Below the pieces are notes generated by a model. The model was given only the letters and a program-made list of their open reading frames with translations. It made no database searches and was not told the DNA's origin. Positions 1-9,628 of a DNA stretch of 49,497 nt are shown here, piece after piece (positions within the stretch are counted from its first letter, which is position 1; each line of letters begins with the position of its first letter). Source of the stretch: an uncultured Butyrivibrio sp. (lineage in GTDB: Bacteria > Bacillota > Clostridia > Lachnospirales > Lachnospiraceae); NCBI GenBank assembly GCA_946536145.1, contig CAMNEA010000014.1, forward strand, positions 1-49,497. Reading direction: 5' to 3'. The position numbers and the translations under genes are program-made.

Positions 1-569
1 TTATCCTTAACGGACTTGGCAAGGACGCTGCACAGATCATTTCCCGTATCAACGGCTTCACATATGTTGAGACCAAGTACAACTACTTCACCGGTGAGGT
101 TGAGGAAGTATTCAGAAAGTGCTACTCCAAGGACGAGAATTCACCTCGTGCCAAGGTAAACTGCTACGGTGCCAACGATGTTCAGGAAGGCGTTGCTATC
201 ATGTGGAAGGAGAACGTTGACGTTTCCATCACAGGTAACTCAACCAATCCTACAAGATTCCAGCACCCTGTTGCAGGTACCTACAAGAAGGAGAGAACAG
301 AAGCAGGCAAGAAGTACTTCTCAGTTGCTTCAGGCGGCGGCACAGGCCGTACACTTCATCCCGACAACATGGCAGCAGGCCCTGCTTCCTACGGTATGAC
401 AGATACTATGGGACGTATGCACTCAGATGCTCAGTTCGCAGGTTCTTCATCAGTTCCTGCTCACGTTGAGATGATGGGGCTTATCGGCGCAGGTAACAAC
501 CCTATGGTTGGTATGACTGTTTCTACAGCTGTATCTATCGAAGAAGCTGCTAAGGCTGGAAAGTTCTGA
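1..569 (+). CDS. GGGtGRT-family protein, C-terminal part (5' end outside window)
   Basis: The reading frame is open from the first bases of the window (codons start at base 3) and ends with TGA at 567-569, giving about 188 residues. The segment GGGTGRTLHPDNM matches the name-giving motif of the GGGtGRT family (Pfam PF14057), whose members are about 330 residues long, so roughly the last 55-60% is present. The family has no established reaction. The sequence is soluble-looking, with no membrane segment, and the tail is glycine- and methionine-rich (GAGNNPMVGMT). A strong hairpin terminator follows 51 bases later, so this is the last gene of its transcript. The family call rests on recall of the motif; the function is unknown. 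Confidence 0.8.
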   Translation, partial: ILNGLGKDAAQIISRINGFTYVETKYNYFTGEVEEVFRKCYSKDENSPRAKVNCYGANDVQEGVAIMWKENVDVSITGNSTNPTRFQHPVAGTYKKERTEAGKKYFSVASGGGTGRTLHPDNMAAGPASYGMTDTMGRMHSDAQFAGSSSVPAHVEMMGLIGAGNNPMVGMTVSTAVSIEEAAKAGKF

Positions 570-620
570 TAATATTTATTTATCACTAAGATTTTCCTGC
601 ATAACCACATACAAATTAAG

Positions 621-655
621 GAGACCTGAATCTTTCAAGATTCAGGTCTCTTTTT
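621..655 (+). terminator. Rho-independent terminator after the GGGtGRT gene
   Basis: A perfect 14-bp stem (621-634 pairs with 637-650; GAGACCTGAATCTT and its complement) is followed by a run of T at 651-655. It lies between two convergent genes and fits the plus-strand transcript best. Confidence 0.85.
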
Positions 656-675
656 AATCAGACCCCGTATTTATA

Positions 676-2130
676 CTATCTTCTTTTATCAGGATACATC
701 TCATAGAATTTATCTTTGTCCAGATACATTCTCTCATCTGCATATCTCATGGCAAGTCGCAGCCTTCCGCTGTCTTCGTCGTGGAAGTATCCGATCGCGA
801 AATAGAGCCAGTCCGGGTCAGAGGCCTTCTCTCTGAGCTTTTCTATCTTTTCCTCAAATACTTTCTCGGAACTGAAAGAGATAACAGTGAATTCATCGCC
901 GCCTGCTCTGTAGATCTTGTCATCATAGAAGACATCCCTTAGCACATCTGCAGCATATACAAGAAGCTTGTCACCCTGGTCGTGTCCGCCGTTGTCATTT
1001 ATTGATTTAAGTCCGTTGAGGTCACAGAAGGCGACATTAAAGGGTCTTGGCTCTATTTCAAGCTTGAGAGCAAGCTCATCAACATTGACGTTCATGCAGT
1101 TTCGGTTGAAAACTCCGGTGAGCATATCAACGTTGCTCAGATACTCGAGCCTCTCAAGGAAGAGGTGGTTGGCAACCTCTGATGTGAGGAAGAAGCTGAC
1201 AAGCTCAACTGTCTCTTTTATCCTGATTGATTCATTTACATCAAAATCCCTGATATAGAGATAACCGATGATCGCTCCCTGGTGGATGAAAGGTACAAGG
1301 CACAGAGATTCCACGCCGTTTTCCTTAAGTGTATTTACCCAGTCAGGAGCTTTCTTTGAGTAAAGCTCCATATCAGCTTCGCTTTGGATAATTATACTGT
1401 TGGTATCTCTGAGCAGGTTCTCCCAGCTCTCAACAATTTCAAAAGGAATCCTGCTGAAAGTATCTCTGGCTGTTCTAAGCTCAGGAAGCGCGGATTCGGC
1501 AATTATCTTGTAGTTCCTGTCCTCTCTGACATAGGTAAGAACAGCGGCGCGCTTTGCACCCGTGTACTGCCTGATGTCATCGATAACAGTATTCATGCTT
1601 ACAAGGAAGTCCTGTTCGTTTCTAAGTTCAAGGCAGGCCTTTATTACGAAGCTTGAGATGTCAGGTGATACCGAGGAATACTTGCCTGCGTCCATGTCTT
1701 TATTGAGAGTGTACATGAACAGGCAGAAGGATGTATCAGGACCAATATTTTCATCGTTCAGCGGTCTCACAGGGAAGAGTATGTCCTCAGTCCAATAGCC
1801 GTAGATCTTGGTAGTGTCAACGTATGTATGAACATGTTTGCCCTCAAAGGCAGCCTCATTGATAATGCTCTCAAACTTTGGATCCTTGGGCATATGCTCA
1901 TCATAGGTTGTTCCTTCGATCATTTTTGCAACGGCGTCACTGTCAAAGCTGCTCTCATCAAATCCGCCCTTGAAGGTGCTGAGGTAGCTCTTTTTAAAAA
2001 CCTCGTTTGCAACAAAAAAACGGATCTCATTAACGCTTCCGTGTTCATCTCTTTTTACCAGAAAAACTGTTGCGGGGAGAATGAAGCCGTTTACTAAACT
2101 CTTAAAGTACTCATACACTGATTCGCTCAT
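676..2130 (-). CDS. Diguanylate cyclase with PAS-like and GAF-like sensor regions
   Basis: The 484-residue product ends in a GGDEF domain (about 330-475) that makes c-di-GMP from two GTP. The metal-binding stretch CDLNGLK is at 369-375 and the active-site motif AGGDEF at 409-414, an accepted GGDEF variant, so activity is expected. The usual RxxD inhibitory site ahead of GGDEF is missing (FYDD there), so product inhibition may be absent. Residues about 170-320 look like a GAF domain and 1-140 like a PAS-type sensor. There is no membrane segment, so the protein should be cytoplasmic. The Shine-Dalgarno sequence is weak (GGTG, 8 bases before ATG). The upstream region is filled by a structured repeat at 2181-2326. 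Confidence 0.9.
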   Translation of the reverse strand: MSESVYEYFKSLVNGFILPATVFLVKRDEHGSVNEIRFFVANEVFKKSYLSTFKGGFDESSFDSDAVAKMIEGTTYDEHMPKDPKFESIINEAAFEGKHVHTYVDTTKIYGYWTEDILFPVRPLNDENIGPDTSFCLFMYTLNKDMDAGKYSSVSPDISSFVIKACLELRNEQDFLVSMNTVIDDIRQYTGAKRAAVLTYVREDRNYKIIAESALPELRTARDTFSRIPFEIVESWENLLRDTNSIIIQSEADMELYSKKAPDWVNTLKENGVESLCLVPFIHQGAIIGYLYIRDFDVNESIRIKETVELVSFFLTSEVANHLFLERLEYLSNVDMLTGVFNRNCMNVNVDELALKLEIEPRPFNVAFCDLNGLKSINDNGGHDQGDKLLVYAADVLRDVFYDDKIYRAGGDEFTVISFSSEKVFEEKIEKLREKASDPDWLYFAIGYFHDEDSGRLRLAMRYADERMYLDKDKFYEMYPDKRR

Positions 2131-2180
2131 ATCATTTCACCATTTCTGAACTTGTTATACGTCATCACGAACATTTCTAT

Positions 2181-2326
2181 GCATTTTTGAATCAAGGATT
2201 CAAAAATGCCGCAAACAAGCCATCCTAAAGCGACTGCGTCGCAGGGCTTGTTTGCCTCTCGAATCATGTTCTCACGAAACCCGCAGCAGGTGCGGGTTTC
2301 TAGAATATCATTCAAGATGTCATACT
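2181..2326. repeat. Multi-hairpin intergenic repeat, copy 1
   Basis: Three consecutive perfect hairpins: 2181-2193/2197-2209 (13 bp, GCATTTTTGAATC arm), 2211-2221/2245-2255 (11 bp) with a smaller 5-bp stem inside at 2230-2242, and 2276-2285/2291-2300 (GAAACCCGCA arm). The last hairpin and its right flank (to about 2318) recur at 32546-32588 in the same orientation. This is a dispersed, non-coding structured element upstream of the diguanylate cyclase. Confidence 0.7.
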
Positions 2327-2401
2327 ATTATATTACCATATATGTGCCTGAAATTCCTTAATCACTGTTTAATTTGTTAAAAACGTTACTGCTCAGACAG
2401 A

Positions 2402-2431
2402 ATGCACTCCGGTACCAATATATGATATAAT
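2402..2431 (+). promoter_or_regulatory. Probable SigA promoter of the NfeD operon
   Basis: A perfect TATAAT at 2426-2431 preceded by ATGCAC at 2402-2407 with an 18-bp spacer. The NfeD start codon follows 57 bases downstream. Confidence 0.5.
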
Positions 2432-2488
2432 GAATTAAGCTCGCACAGGCGGTGTTTCGCGGGTTTTTTGGGGAAAGGAGGAAAGTGT

Positions 2489-2932
2489 ATGGATGTCTCA
2501 TGGCCTGTAATCTGGCTAGTAATCACTGTTGTGTTATCAGTAATTGAGATTTTCACCATGGGTCTGGTGACGATCTGGTTTGCGGCAGGCGCTGCGGTGG
2601 CACTCATTGTATCACTGTTTGGCGCACCGATGTGGCTTCAGGTCACACTTTTTCTTGTGGTTTCTGTTGTTGTGCTTATACTGGTAAGACCAATAGCAGC
2701 CAAATATTTCAACAACAGGCTCAAGAAGACCAATATCGATGCAGTGGTGGGCAGGAAACTCATTGCCAAGACCGATATAGATAATCTGCACGGATTTGGC
2801 AAGGTGGATATGGATGGCTCAACCTGGATCGCTGCTTCCAGCATGGACAATGTGATAATCCATCAGGGAGAAGAAGTAAGAGTAGTTGAGGTACAGGGCG
2901 TAAAGCTCATAGTAGAAAGGGAGGGAATTTAA
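2489..2932 (+). CDS. NfeD-family membrane protein
   Basis: The product has 147 residues with three hydrophobic segments in the first 65 (about 4-22, 25-42, 46-66), then a soluble OB-fold-like C-terminal domain (GRKLIAKTDI ... DGSTWIAAS ... GEEVRVVEVQGVKLIVE). This is the short form of the NfeD family, which partners with SPFH proteins in membrane microdomains. The start is ATG 2489 because AAAGGAGGAA lies 5-14 bases upstream; a TTG at 2468 would place the Shine-Dalgarno sequence inside the gene. The stop TAA abuts the ATG of the SPFH gene, so the two are co-translated, which is the typical NfeD-stomatin pairing. Confidence 0.9.
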   Translation: MDVSWPVIWLVITVVLSVIEIFTMGLVTIWFAAGAAVALIVSLFGAPMWLQVTLFLVVSVVVLILVRPIAAKYFNNRLKKTNIDAVVGRKLIAKTDIDNLHGFGKVDMDGSTWIAASSMDNVIIHQGEEVRVVEVQGVKLIVEREGI

Positions 2933-3847
2933 ATGGGCATTGTAGTTATTGTATTTATTGTACTCGTTATTATTTTGCTTGCGACCAATATTAAGATTGT
3001 TCCGCAGGCACATTCGTATGTAGTAGAGGAACTTGGTGCTTACAAGGAGACCTGGGATGTCGGTCTTCACTTCAAGATTCCTTTTATTGACAGAGTTGCA
3101 AGGCAGGTTGACCTCAAGGAGCAGTACTGTGATTTCCCGCCTCAGCCGGTTATCACACAGGACAACGTAACAATGCAGATCGACTCGATCGTATTCTTCA
3201 GGATCTCGGATCCCAAGGCTTATGCCTACGGAGTAAGGAATCCCATCGGTGCCATCGAGAACCTGACAGCAACCACACTGAGAAATGTTATCGGTTCACT
3301 TACACTCGATGAGACACTCACTTCCAGAGATCAGATCAACGCACAGATGCAGGATGCGCTTGACATCGCAACCGATCCCTGGGGTATCAAGATCACAAGG
3401 GTAGAGCTCAAGAACATCAATCCTCCTGAGCAGATCAGGGACGCGATGGAGAAACAGATGAAGGCTGAGCGTGAAAAGAGAGAAAAGATTCTTTTCGCAG
3501 AAGGTGAGAAGCAGAGTCAGATCACTGTTGCAGAGGGTGAAAAACAGAGTAAGATCCTTCAGGCTGAGGCAGACAAGCAGGCTACAATCCTTAGGGCTGA
3601 GGCTGAGAGAGAAAAGAGAATCCGTGAGGCAGAAGGTCAGGCTGAGGCTATAAGGAATATCCAGAAGGCTAATGCTGACGGTATTTCGATGCTCAAGGCT
3701 GCAGGCGCTGATGAGTCAGTGCTCACACTTAAGAGCCTTGAGGCCTTTGAGAAGGCTTCCAACGGCCAGGCGACCAAGATCATAGTTCCTTCTAATATAC
3801 AGGGAATTGCAGGACTTGCTCAGTCCTTAAAGGAGATCGTCAAGTAA
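2933..3847 (+). CDS. SPFH/Band 7 (stomatin/prohibitin-like) protein
   Basis: A 304-residue protein with one N-terminal membrane anchor (about 3-20), a Band 7/SPFH domain (about 25-190; VVEELGAYKETWDVGLHFKIPF, with the usual AVDLKEQ-like strand), and a long charged coiled coil (about 180-260) rich in E-K-Q-A repeats. These proteins oligomerise at the inner face of the membrane and organise microdomains; family members include QmcA and paraslipins. It directly follows the NfeD gene with no spacer and has the Shine-Dalgarno sequence AGGGAGGG upstream. The substrate or partner cannot be read from the sequence beyond NfeD. Confidence 0.92.
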   Translation: MGIVVIVFIVLVIILLATNIKIVPQAHSYVVEELGAYKETWDVGLHFKIPFIDRVARQVDLKEQYCDFPPQPVITQDNVTMQIDSIVFFRISDPKAYAYGVRNPIGAIENLTATTLRNVIGSLTLDETLTSRDQINAQMQDALDIATDPWGIKITRVELKNINPPEQIRDAMEKQMKAEREKREKILFAEGEKQSQITVAEGEKQSKILQAEADKQATILRAEAEREKRIREAEGQAEAIRNIQKANADGISMLKAAGADESVLTLKSLEAFEKASNGQATKIIVPSNIQGIAGLAQSLKEIVK

Positions 3848-3871
3848 TTTAAATTATTTGTGGAGGGGCAG

Positions 3872-4768
3872 ATGCCGGATTTTGCGGTTTTCAGTGACAT
3901 ACATGGCAATCATAGCGCGCTTCAGGCCTGCATTGATTATGCAGTGGGAAAGGGCATTACGAACTTTATCCTTCTTGGCGACTATGTCACCGACTGCCCC
4001 TATCCACAGAAGACAATGGAACTTATTTATGTTCTCAAACAGTATTTCAATACCTATATAATCCGTGGAAACAGGGAAGAATATCTTTTGAATTACAGAA
4101 AGAGCGGAGCCGGCAACTGGAAAAAGGGTTCTGCGAGTGGTTCGCTTCTGTATACCTATGAGAATCTTACGGACAGGGATTTCGACTTTTTTGAGTCGCT
4201 TCCCAATTACGGAAGTTATGTTATGAAGGGTTTTCCCGGGTTTGAGTACTGCCACGGTTCACCAACCAACACATCTGAGCTTCTTTTCAGGGAAAAGAGA
4301 AATACCAAAAAGGTTCTCTCGCATCTTAAAAACGGAGTGCTCCTTCACGGCCACACGCACAATCAGGGAACCTACATGTACAGAGGCAAGAAGGCAGTTA
4401 ATCCGGGATCGGTGGGTATACCCTGGTTTTATGGCGGAAAGGCCCAGTTTTGCATACTTCATGGGAATGGCAAGACGTGGGAAGAGGAGTATGTCCAGCT
4501 GGATTACAACAGAAAAGAGATCCTGCATGAATTTGGTGAGTCGGGACTTGACCGGATTGCACCTGCATGGGCGGCCGTTACCAAGCACACCATAAGAACA
4601 GGCGTCGACCTTAACGAGATTGTACTGCTGCGGGCTATGAGGCTGTGTGAGCAGGAGAGAGGAAGAGTAAGATGGCCGGATATTCCTGAGAAATACTGGG
4701 CGATCGCACTTAAAGAAAATTATATTGATCTTTCCGGCAAGGATATTCCAAGGAAAGAAGATGAATAG
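3872..4768 (+). CDS. Calcineurin-like metallophosphatase
   Basis: The 298-residue product carries the metallophosphoesterase signature in order: D9-x-H11 (SDIHGN), GD37 (LLGDYVTD), GN67 (RGNREE), H128 (CHGSP) and GH161-T-H163 (HGHTHNQG), followed by the NPGSVG strand common in YfcE/phosphodiesterase-like members. These ligands bind two metal ions and hydrolyse phosphoester bonds; the substrate is unknown. A C-terminal extension of about 90 residues is not recognised. The start is ATG 3872, 6 bases after TGGAGGGG; a GTG at 3860 is too close to that site. It lies 24 bases after the SPFH gene, so it probably shares the transcript. Confidence 0.88.
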   Translation: MPDFAVFSDIHGNHSALQACIDYAVGKGITNFILLGDYVTDCPYPQKTMELIYVLKQYFNTYIIRGNREEYLLNYRKSGAGNWKKGSASGSLLYTYENLTDRDFDFFESLPNYGSYVMKGFPGFEYCHGSPTNTSELLFREKRNTKKVLSHLKNGVLLHGHTHNQGTYMYRGKKAVNPGSVGIPWFYGGKAQFCILHGNGKTWEEEYVQLDYNRKEILHEFGESGLDRIAPAWAAVTKHTIRTGVDLNEIVLLRAMRLCEQERGRVRWPDIPEKYWAIALKENYIDLSGKDIPRKEDE

Positions 4769-4776
4769 TAAGGAAA

Positions 4777-4831
4777 GTCAATAAATTAAGGGGACGGCTC
4801 TTTTAAAAGAACCGTCCCCTCACTTATTGAC
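4777..4831. repeat. Near-perfect palindrome with GGGGACGG core between convergent genes
   Basis: Arms 4777-4804 and 4805-4831 are complementary over about 27 bp with almost no loop, with core GGGGACGG/CCGTCCCC. It may work as a bidirectional terminator. It shares the GGGGACG core with the repeat cluster at 12687-12830. Confidence 0.75.
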
Positions 4832-4837
4832 CTATCT

Positions 4838-5281
4838 TTAAATTGTAGTATCCATAGATACTGAAGTATCAGCTGCAGTTGTCTTGTTGGCATCCTTGTC
4901 ATACTGCTTGAGCTGATCATCGAGCCAGCTTGACTTGTATTTTGCGTATTTGTCAGTAGTTGTCTCAGTCTTAGCGGCAGAAGAATCTTCTGTCTTTTTG
5001 GCAGACTTGCTGATCTCGCTGAAATGGTTATCAAGAAAATTGGATTTGGATACAGTCTTTTTGCTGCCTGTCTGAGCAGTTGCGGTATCCGATCCCGTCG
5101 TCGTGGATCCGGTCTCCTGATAAGCTTTGAGGGCAGCTTTGTTACCGACCTTGCCAACATATGATTTCATCAGAGTGTTATAAGCTCCGCTCTTGATGGT
5201 GTTGTAGTCTCCGAGAAGAGAACTCATACTCGCGTTGTAGTCGAACTGTCCGGATAAGCTGCTAAAAAAGTTAGTGCTCAT
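4838..5281 (-). CDS. Small Ser/Thr/Lys-rich protein of unknown function
   Basis: A 147-residue product with a possible ordered N-terminal part (about 1-55; SSLLGDYNTIKSGAYNTLMKSY) followed by a low-complexity region rich in T, S, K and D. There is no signal peptide or membrane segment. It has an excellent Shine-Dalgarno sequence (AAGGAGGTGATGAG just before ATG) and a good promoter (5367-5395), so it is a real and probably well-expressed gene. The short N-terminal pattern reminds me of small proteins near flagellar genes in Lachnospiraceae, but I cannot name a family. It is transcribed divergently from the SpoIIE-type phosphatase, which has a SigD-like promoter. Confidence 0.75.
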   Translation of the reverse strand: MSTNFFSSLSGQFDYNASMSSLLGDYNTIKSGAYNTLMKSYVGKVGNKAALKAYQETGSTTTGSDTATAQTGSKKTVSKSNFLDNHFSEISKSAKKTEDSSAAKTETTTDKYAKYKSSWLDDQLKQYDKDANKTTAADTSVSMDTTI

Positions 5282-5366
5282 CTCATCACCTCCTTGAAAA
5301 TGTTTGCAATCGCAAACGCCATAACTTCCATGTTATAGCCAAAAAAGAACATAATTACTTACAATT

Positions 5367-5395
5367 ATTATGCACAAAAGCGCAGGAAATATCAA
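5367..5395 (-). promoter_or_regulatory. SigA-type promoter of the 147-residue protein
   Basis: Read on the minus strand: -35 TTGATA (5395-5390), 17-bp spacer, -10 CATAAT (5372-5367). The 5' leader contains two short hairpins (5309-5324 region and around 5325-5340) before the Shine-Dalgarno sequence. Confidence 0.6.
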
Positions 5396-5418
5396 TTTAG
5401 AAAAAGTAAAATAATTAT

Positions 5419-5445
5419 TAAAAAAATATTGGTGTTAGCTGATAT
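5419..5445 (+). promoter_or_regulatory. SigD (sigma-28)-like promoter of the PP2C phosphatase
   Basis: TAAA (5419-5422), 15-bp spacer, GCTGATAT (5438-5445). The Bacillus SigD consensus is TAAA-N15-GCCGATAT, so only one base of the -10 differs. An overlapping TATAAT at 5443-5448 has no SigA -35 at the right distance (only an A run). Confidence 0.6.
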
Positions 5446-5480
5446 AATCATAATATAAACATTTTTATTAGGAGTTATGT

Positions 5481-7127
5481 ATGTTAAAAAAACTAAGATT
5501 TACACTCAGAACACGGATAAACCTGGTAATGCTGATCCTTTTGGTATTGTTTCTGCAGGTTTCTTATTTTGGCGTTAAAAAGGCCGGTGATGCACTTATA
5601 ATCCGCAATAAAACCGGAGATCTTCGGGCTATGGGGCTGGCACTGGCGGATATTTTCGAAATGAAGAATATGACGGAATGTTTTGAAGAAGCAGGTGAAA
5701 TTTATGAAAGCATACCGGAAGAAGTCAAGAATGATCCGAACATAACAGACTTTACAGATTATTACAAGGATTTCAGGGTTGACTATGGAGCAGAGGATGG
5801 GCTCAACGTTCAGGAGCTTATCAAGGCAGTGGCGACTGAACAGGAGATGCATGAAATCTGTATCTGCCTTTTGGATTGGATTAACGAAAGGATAGTAGTA
5901 ATTTTTGACTCTGAGGAAAATCCCGCCGGATACTGCGAGAAATACGAGATGACTCTTCTCAACGAGAGATTATACAACGGAGAATACTTCGCTTCTAAAG
6001 AGGATGACGGGAGGATGATGATTGGAGCATATGCACCCATCATAAACTCTGAAGGTAAGATTGTGGCATTTGTTCATATGCTCGATTATGCGGATGACGT
6101 CGACAGATCGATCTCTGCGATTATCTGGATCATGGGATTGCTGCTTGGCGCGTTTTTTATCATTCTTTGGATTTATCTGTACATCATGATAGGACGTTCG
6201 GTTGTAAAACCCATTAAGCAGCTTTCAAAGGCAGCAAATAATTATATCAGGGAAGAGAATAAGAACGATGATACCTCCTATTTTACAGACCTTAAGATAA
6301 AGTCAAATGACGAGATAAAAGATCTGGCGACGGCCATGGAAGACATGGAGGACAGCATTCACAGTTATATCGCGGATATCAGGATGGCAGTGGCAGAGAG
6401 ACAGCGCCTGGATACGGAGCTTGAAGTGGCTGCCCGCATACAGATGGATATGCTCCCTGAAAAACTTCAAAGTGACCGGTTTGAGATAAGCTCTTTAATG
6501 AGACCTGCAAGAGTTGTAGGAGGAGATTTTTATGATTACTTCAGGATCGATGACGACAGGGTTGCGATGATCATCGCAGATGTATCGGATAAGGGCGTGC
6601 CGGCTTCTCTTTTCATGGTAATAAGTAAGACCGTCATCAAAATGTGTATCCTGGAGAATCCCGATGACCTTGGAGCTGCGGTTGAAAAGGCAAACAGGCT
6701 CCTGTGTGAAGCAAATAAGGAGATGATGTTCGTCACTGCCTATATTGGAATTTACTCAGCTTCAGAAGGCGTGCTCACCTATGTAAATGCGGGTCATGAG
6801 CGCCCGGTACTTTACAGCGGCGGAGCCTACAGCATCATAGATATGAACCATGATCTGTTCCTGGCAGCATACGAAGATGAAACGTTTGAAGTAAGGACGC
6901 TGCATCTTGAGAGAGGGGACAGATTGCTCCTGTATACCGACGGAGTCACGGAGGCGATGGATACTTCTGATAACCTGCTTGGAGAGAGCGGGCTTCTAAA
7001 GGCACTTGAATCACAGACCGAGCTCCATGGTAATGAGATAATCAACCTTGTATGGGATACCGTCAGCTCTTTTCAAAAGGGAAAAGAGCAGTCTGATGAT
7101 GTGACAATCCTGCTCTTTGAAGTATAA
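5481..7127 (+). CDS. Membrane-bound SpoIIE/RsbU-type PP2C serine phosphatase with HAMP domain
   Basis: A 548-residue protein: membrane segment 1 (about 14-30), an extracytoplasmic sensor (about 32-211), membrane segment 2 (about 212-237), HAMP (about 238-300), the linker AARIQMDMLP (317-326), then a SpoIIE-type PP2C domain to the end. Metal-binding motifs are present: VVGGDFYDY (D349), IADVSDKG (D367, D370), YTDGVTEA and the terminal QSDDVTILLF. Such enzymes dephosphorylate anti-sigma-factor antagonists (STAS proteins) on signal. No STAS or anti-sigma gene is nearby, so the partner is elsewhere. The start ATG has AGGAG 6 bases upstream. The SigD-like promoter suggests co-regulation with motility genes. 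Confidence 0.92.
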   Translation: MLKKLRFTLRTRINLVMLILLVLFLQVSYFGVKKAGDALIIRNKTGDLRAMGLALADIFEMKNMTECFEEAGEIYESIPEEVKNDPNITDFTDYYKDFRVDYGAEDGLNVQELIKAVATEQEMHEICICLLDWINERIVVIFDSEENPAGYCEKYEMTLLNERLYNGEYFASKEDDGRMMIGAYAPIINSEGKIVAFVHMLDYADDVDRSISAIIWIMGLLLGAFFIILWIYLYIMIGRSVVKPIKQLSKAANNYIREENKNDDTSYFTDLKIKSNDEIKDLATAMEDMEDSIHSYIADIRMAVAERQRLDTELEVAARIQMDMLPEKLQSDRFEISSLMRPARVVGGDFYDYFRIDDDRVAMIIADVSDKGVPASLFMVISKTVIKMCILENPDDLGAAVEKANRLLCEANKEMMFVTAYIGIYSASEGVLTYVNAGHERPVLYSGGAYSIIDMNHDLFLAAYEDETFEVRTLHLERGDRLLLYTDGVTEAMDTSDNLLGESGLLKALESQTELHGNEIINLVWDTVSSFQKGKEQSDDVTILLFEV

Positions 7128-7278
7128 AGAAATGACGGTCAGTTGAGATATTTGAAGAAAAATTGGAAATGCCGCATGTTATCCGGCAGCTTTGATATAA
7201 ACACAAAGAAAAAACTAGAAAAATAGAGAAAATGGGAGATAACAATAGAATTTTGCAAAGAATATGGATTTTTACGGC

Positions 7279-7307
7279 TTGCACAACGAAGACTAAATCA
7301 CTAATAT
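7279..7307 (+). promoter_or_regulatory. SigA promoter of groES-groEL
   Basis: -35 TTGCAC (7279-7284), 17-bp spacer, -10 TAATAT (7302-7307). The start site should fall just before the CIRCE operator at 7321. Confidence 0.75.
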
Positions 7308-7320
7308 ATGATTTTAGAAG

Positions 7321-7347
7321 TTAGCACTCAATAAGATAGAGTGCTAA
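7321..7347 (+). promoter_or_regulatory. CIRCE operator (HrcA binding site)
   Basis: A perfect TTAGCACTC-N9-GAGTGCTAA element (7321-7329 and 7339-7347). It matches the HrcA consensus exactly and lies between the promoter and groES, so the operon should be repressed by HrcA and induced by heat shock. Confidence 0.97.
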
Positions 7348-7395
7348 CAAAAGAAAAAGTAAATTCATAATAATAACATAAAGGAGGCATTTGTA

Positions 7396-9323
<1,928 letters not shown>

Positions 9324-9347
9324 GCGATAACGAGTCAAACTCGTACG

Positions 9348-9489
9348 CCTAATAGATGCAAAACCACTGAGGAACGAAGTGGTTTCCAAATAAAGAAGGG
9401 AATCCCTGCAAGCATGCTTGCAAAGGGACTCCCTTCTTTATTTGGAAAAAGCGCTTTGCGCCAGCAAGGCGTTTTTTGCATCTATTAGG
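9348..9489. repeat. 142-bp nested inverted-repeat element
   Basis: Perfect 16-bp terminal inverted repeats (9348-9363 CCTAATAGATGCAAAA and 9474-9489) enclose a hairpin 9361-9368/9378-9385, a very strong stem of about 27 bp at 9386-9445 (with one mismatch and a small bulge, CATG loop) and a weaker GCGC hairpin at about 9447-9476. It has no coding content. It may be a small non-autonomous mobile element or a complex terminator. This and the following remnant fill the 303-base gap between groEL and the MFS gene. Confidence 0.75.
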
Positions 9490-9497
9490 TGTGCAGA

Positions 9498-9581
9498 ATC
9501 CGTCCATCAAAGACAACGGTTCAGGTTATTGTAGGACCTAAGGTTCAGTTTGTATATGATGAGATTAAGAAGATGATGTAA
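9498..9581 (+). pseudogene. Possible remnant of the C-terminus of a PTS EIIB domain
   Basis: In one frame the DNA encodes VQVIVGPKVQFVYDEIKKMM and then TAA (9579-9581), preceded by about seven residues before the repeat element. The pattern (VQVIVGPKVQFV-DEIKK) resembles the end of EIIB domains of glucose/GlcNAc-type PTS permeases. There is no start codon or ribosome binding site, and the upstream part is replaced by the nested repeat. A terminator follows at once, as if the real gene end were kept. Short, so the family call is weak. Confidence 0.4.
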
Positions 9582-9586
9582 TTAAG

Positions 9587-9628
9587 AGGAGCTGTCGCAC
9601 TTATTCGTGTGGCAGCTCCTGAGTTTTT
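9587..9628 (+). terminator. Hairpin terminator between convergent genes
   Basis: The stem 9587-9600/9607-9620 (AGGAGCTGTCGCAC with two G-T pairs) is followed by TTTTT at 9624-9628. It overlaps the 3' end of the minus-strand MFS gene. Confidence 0.75.

Noticed and set aside
2127..2315. A 62-codon minus-strand frame that overlaps the diguanylate cyclase start by ATGA
   Set aside because: It is made almost wholly of the hairpin repeat, starts inside a stem, and has no ribosome site; the ATGA overlap looks like chance.
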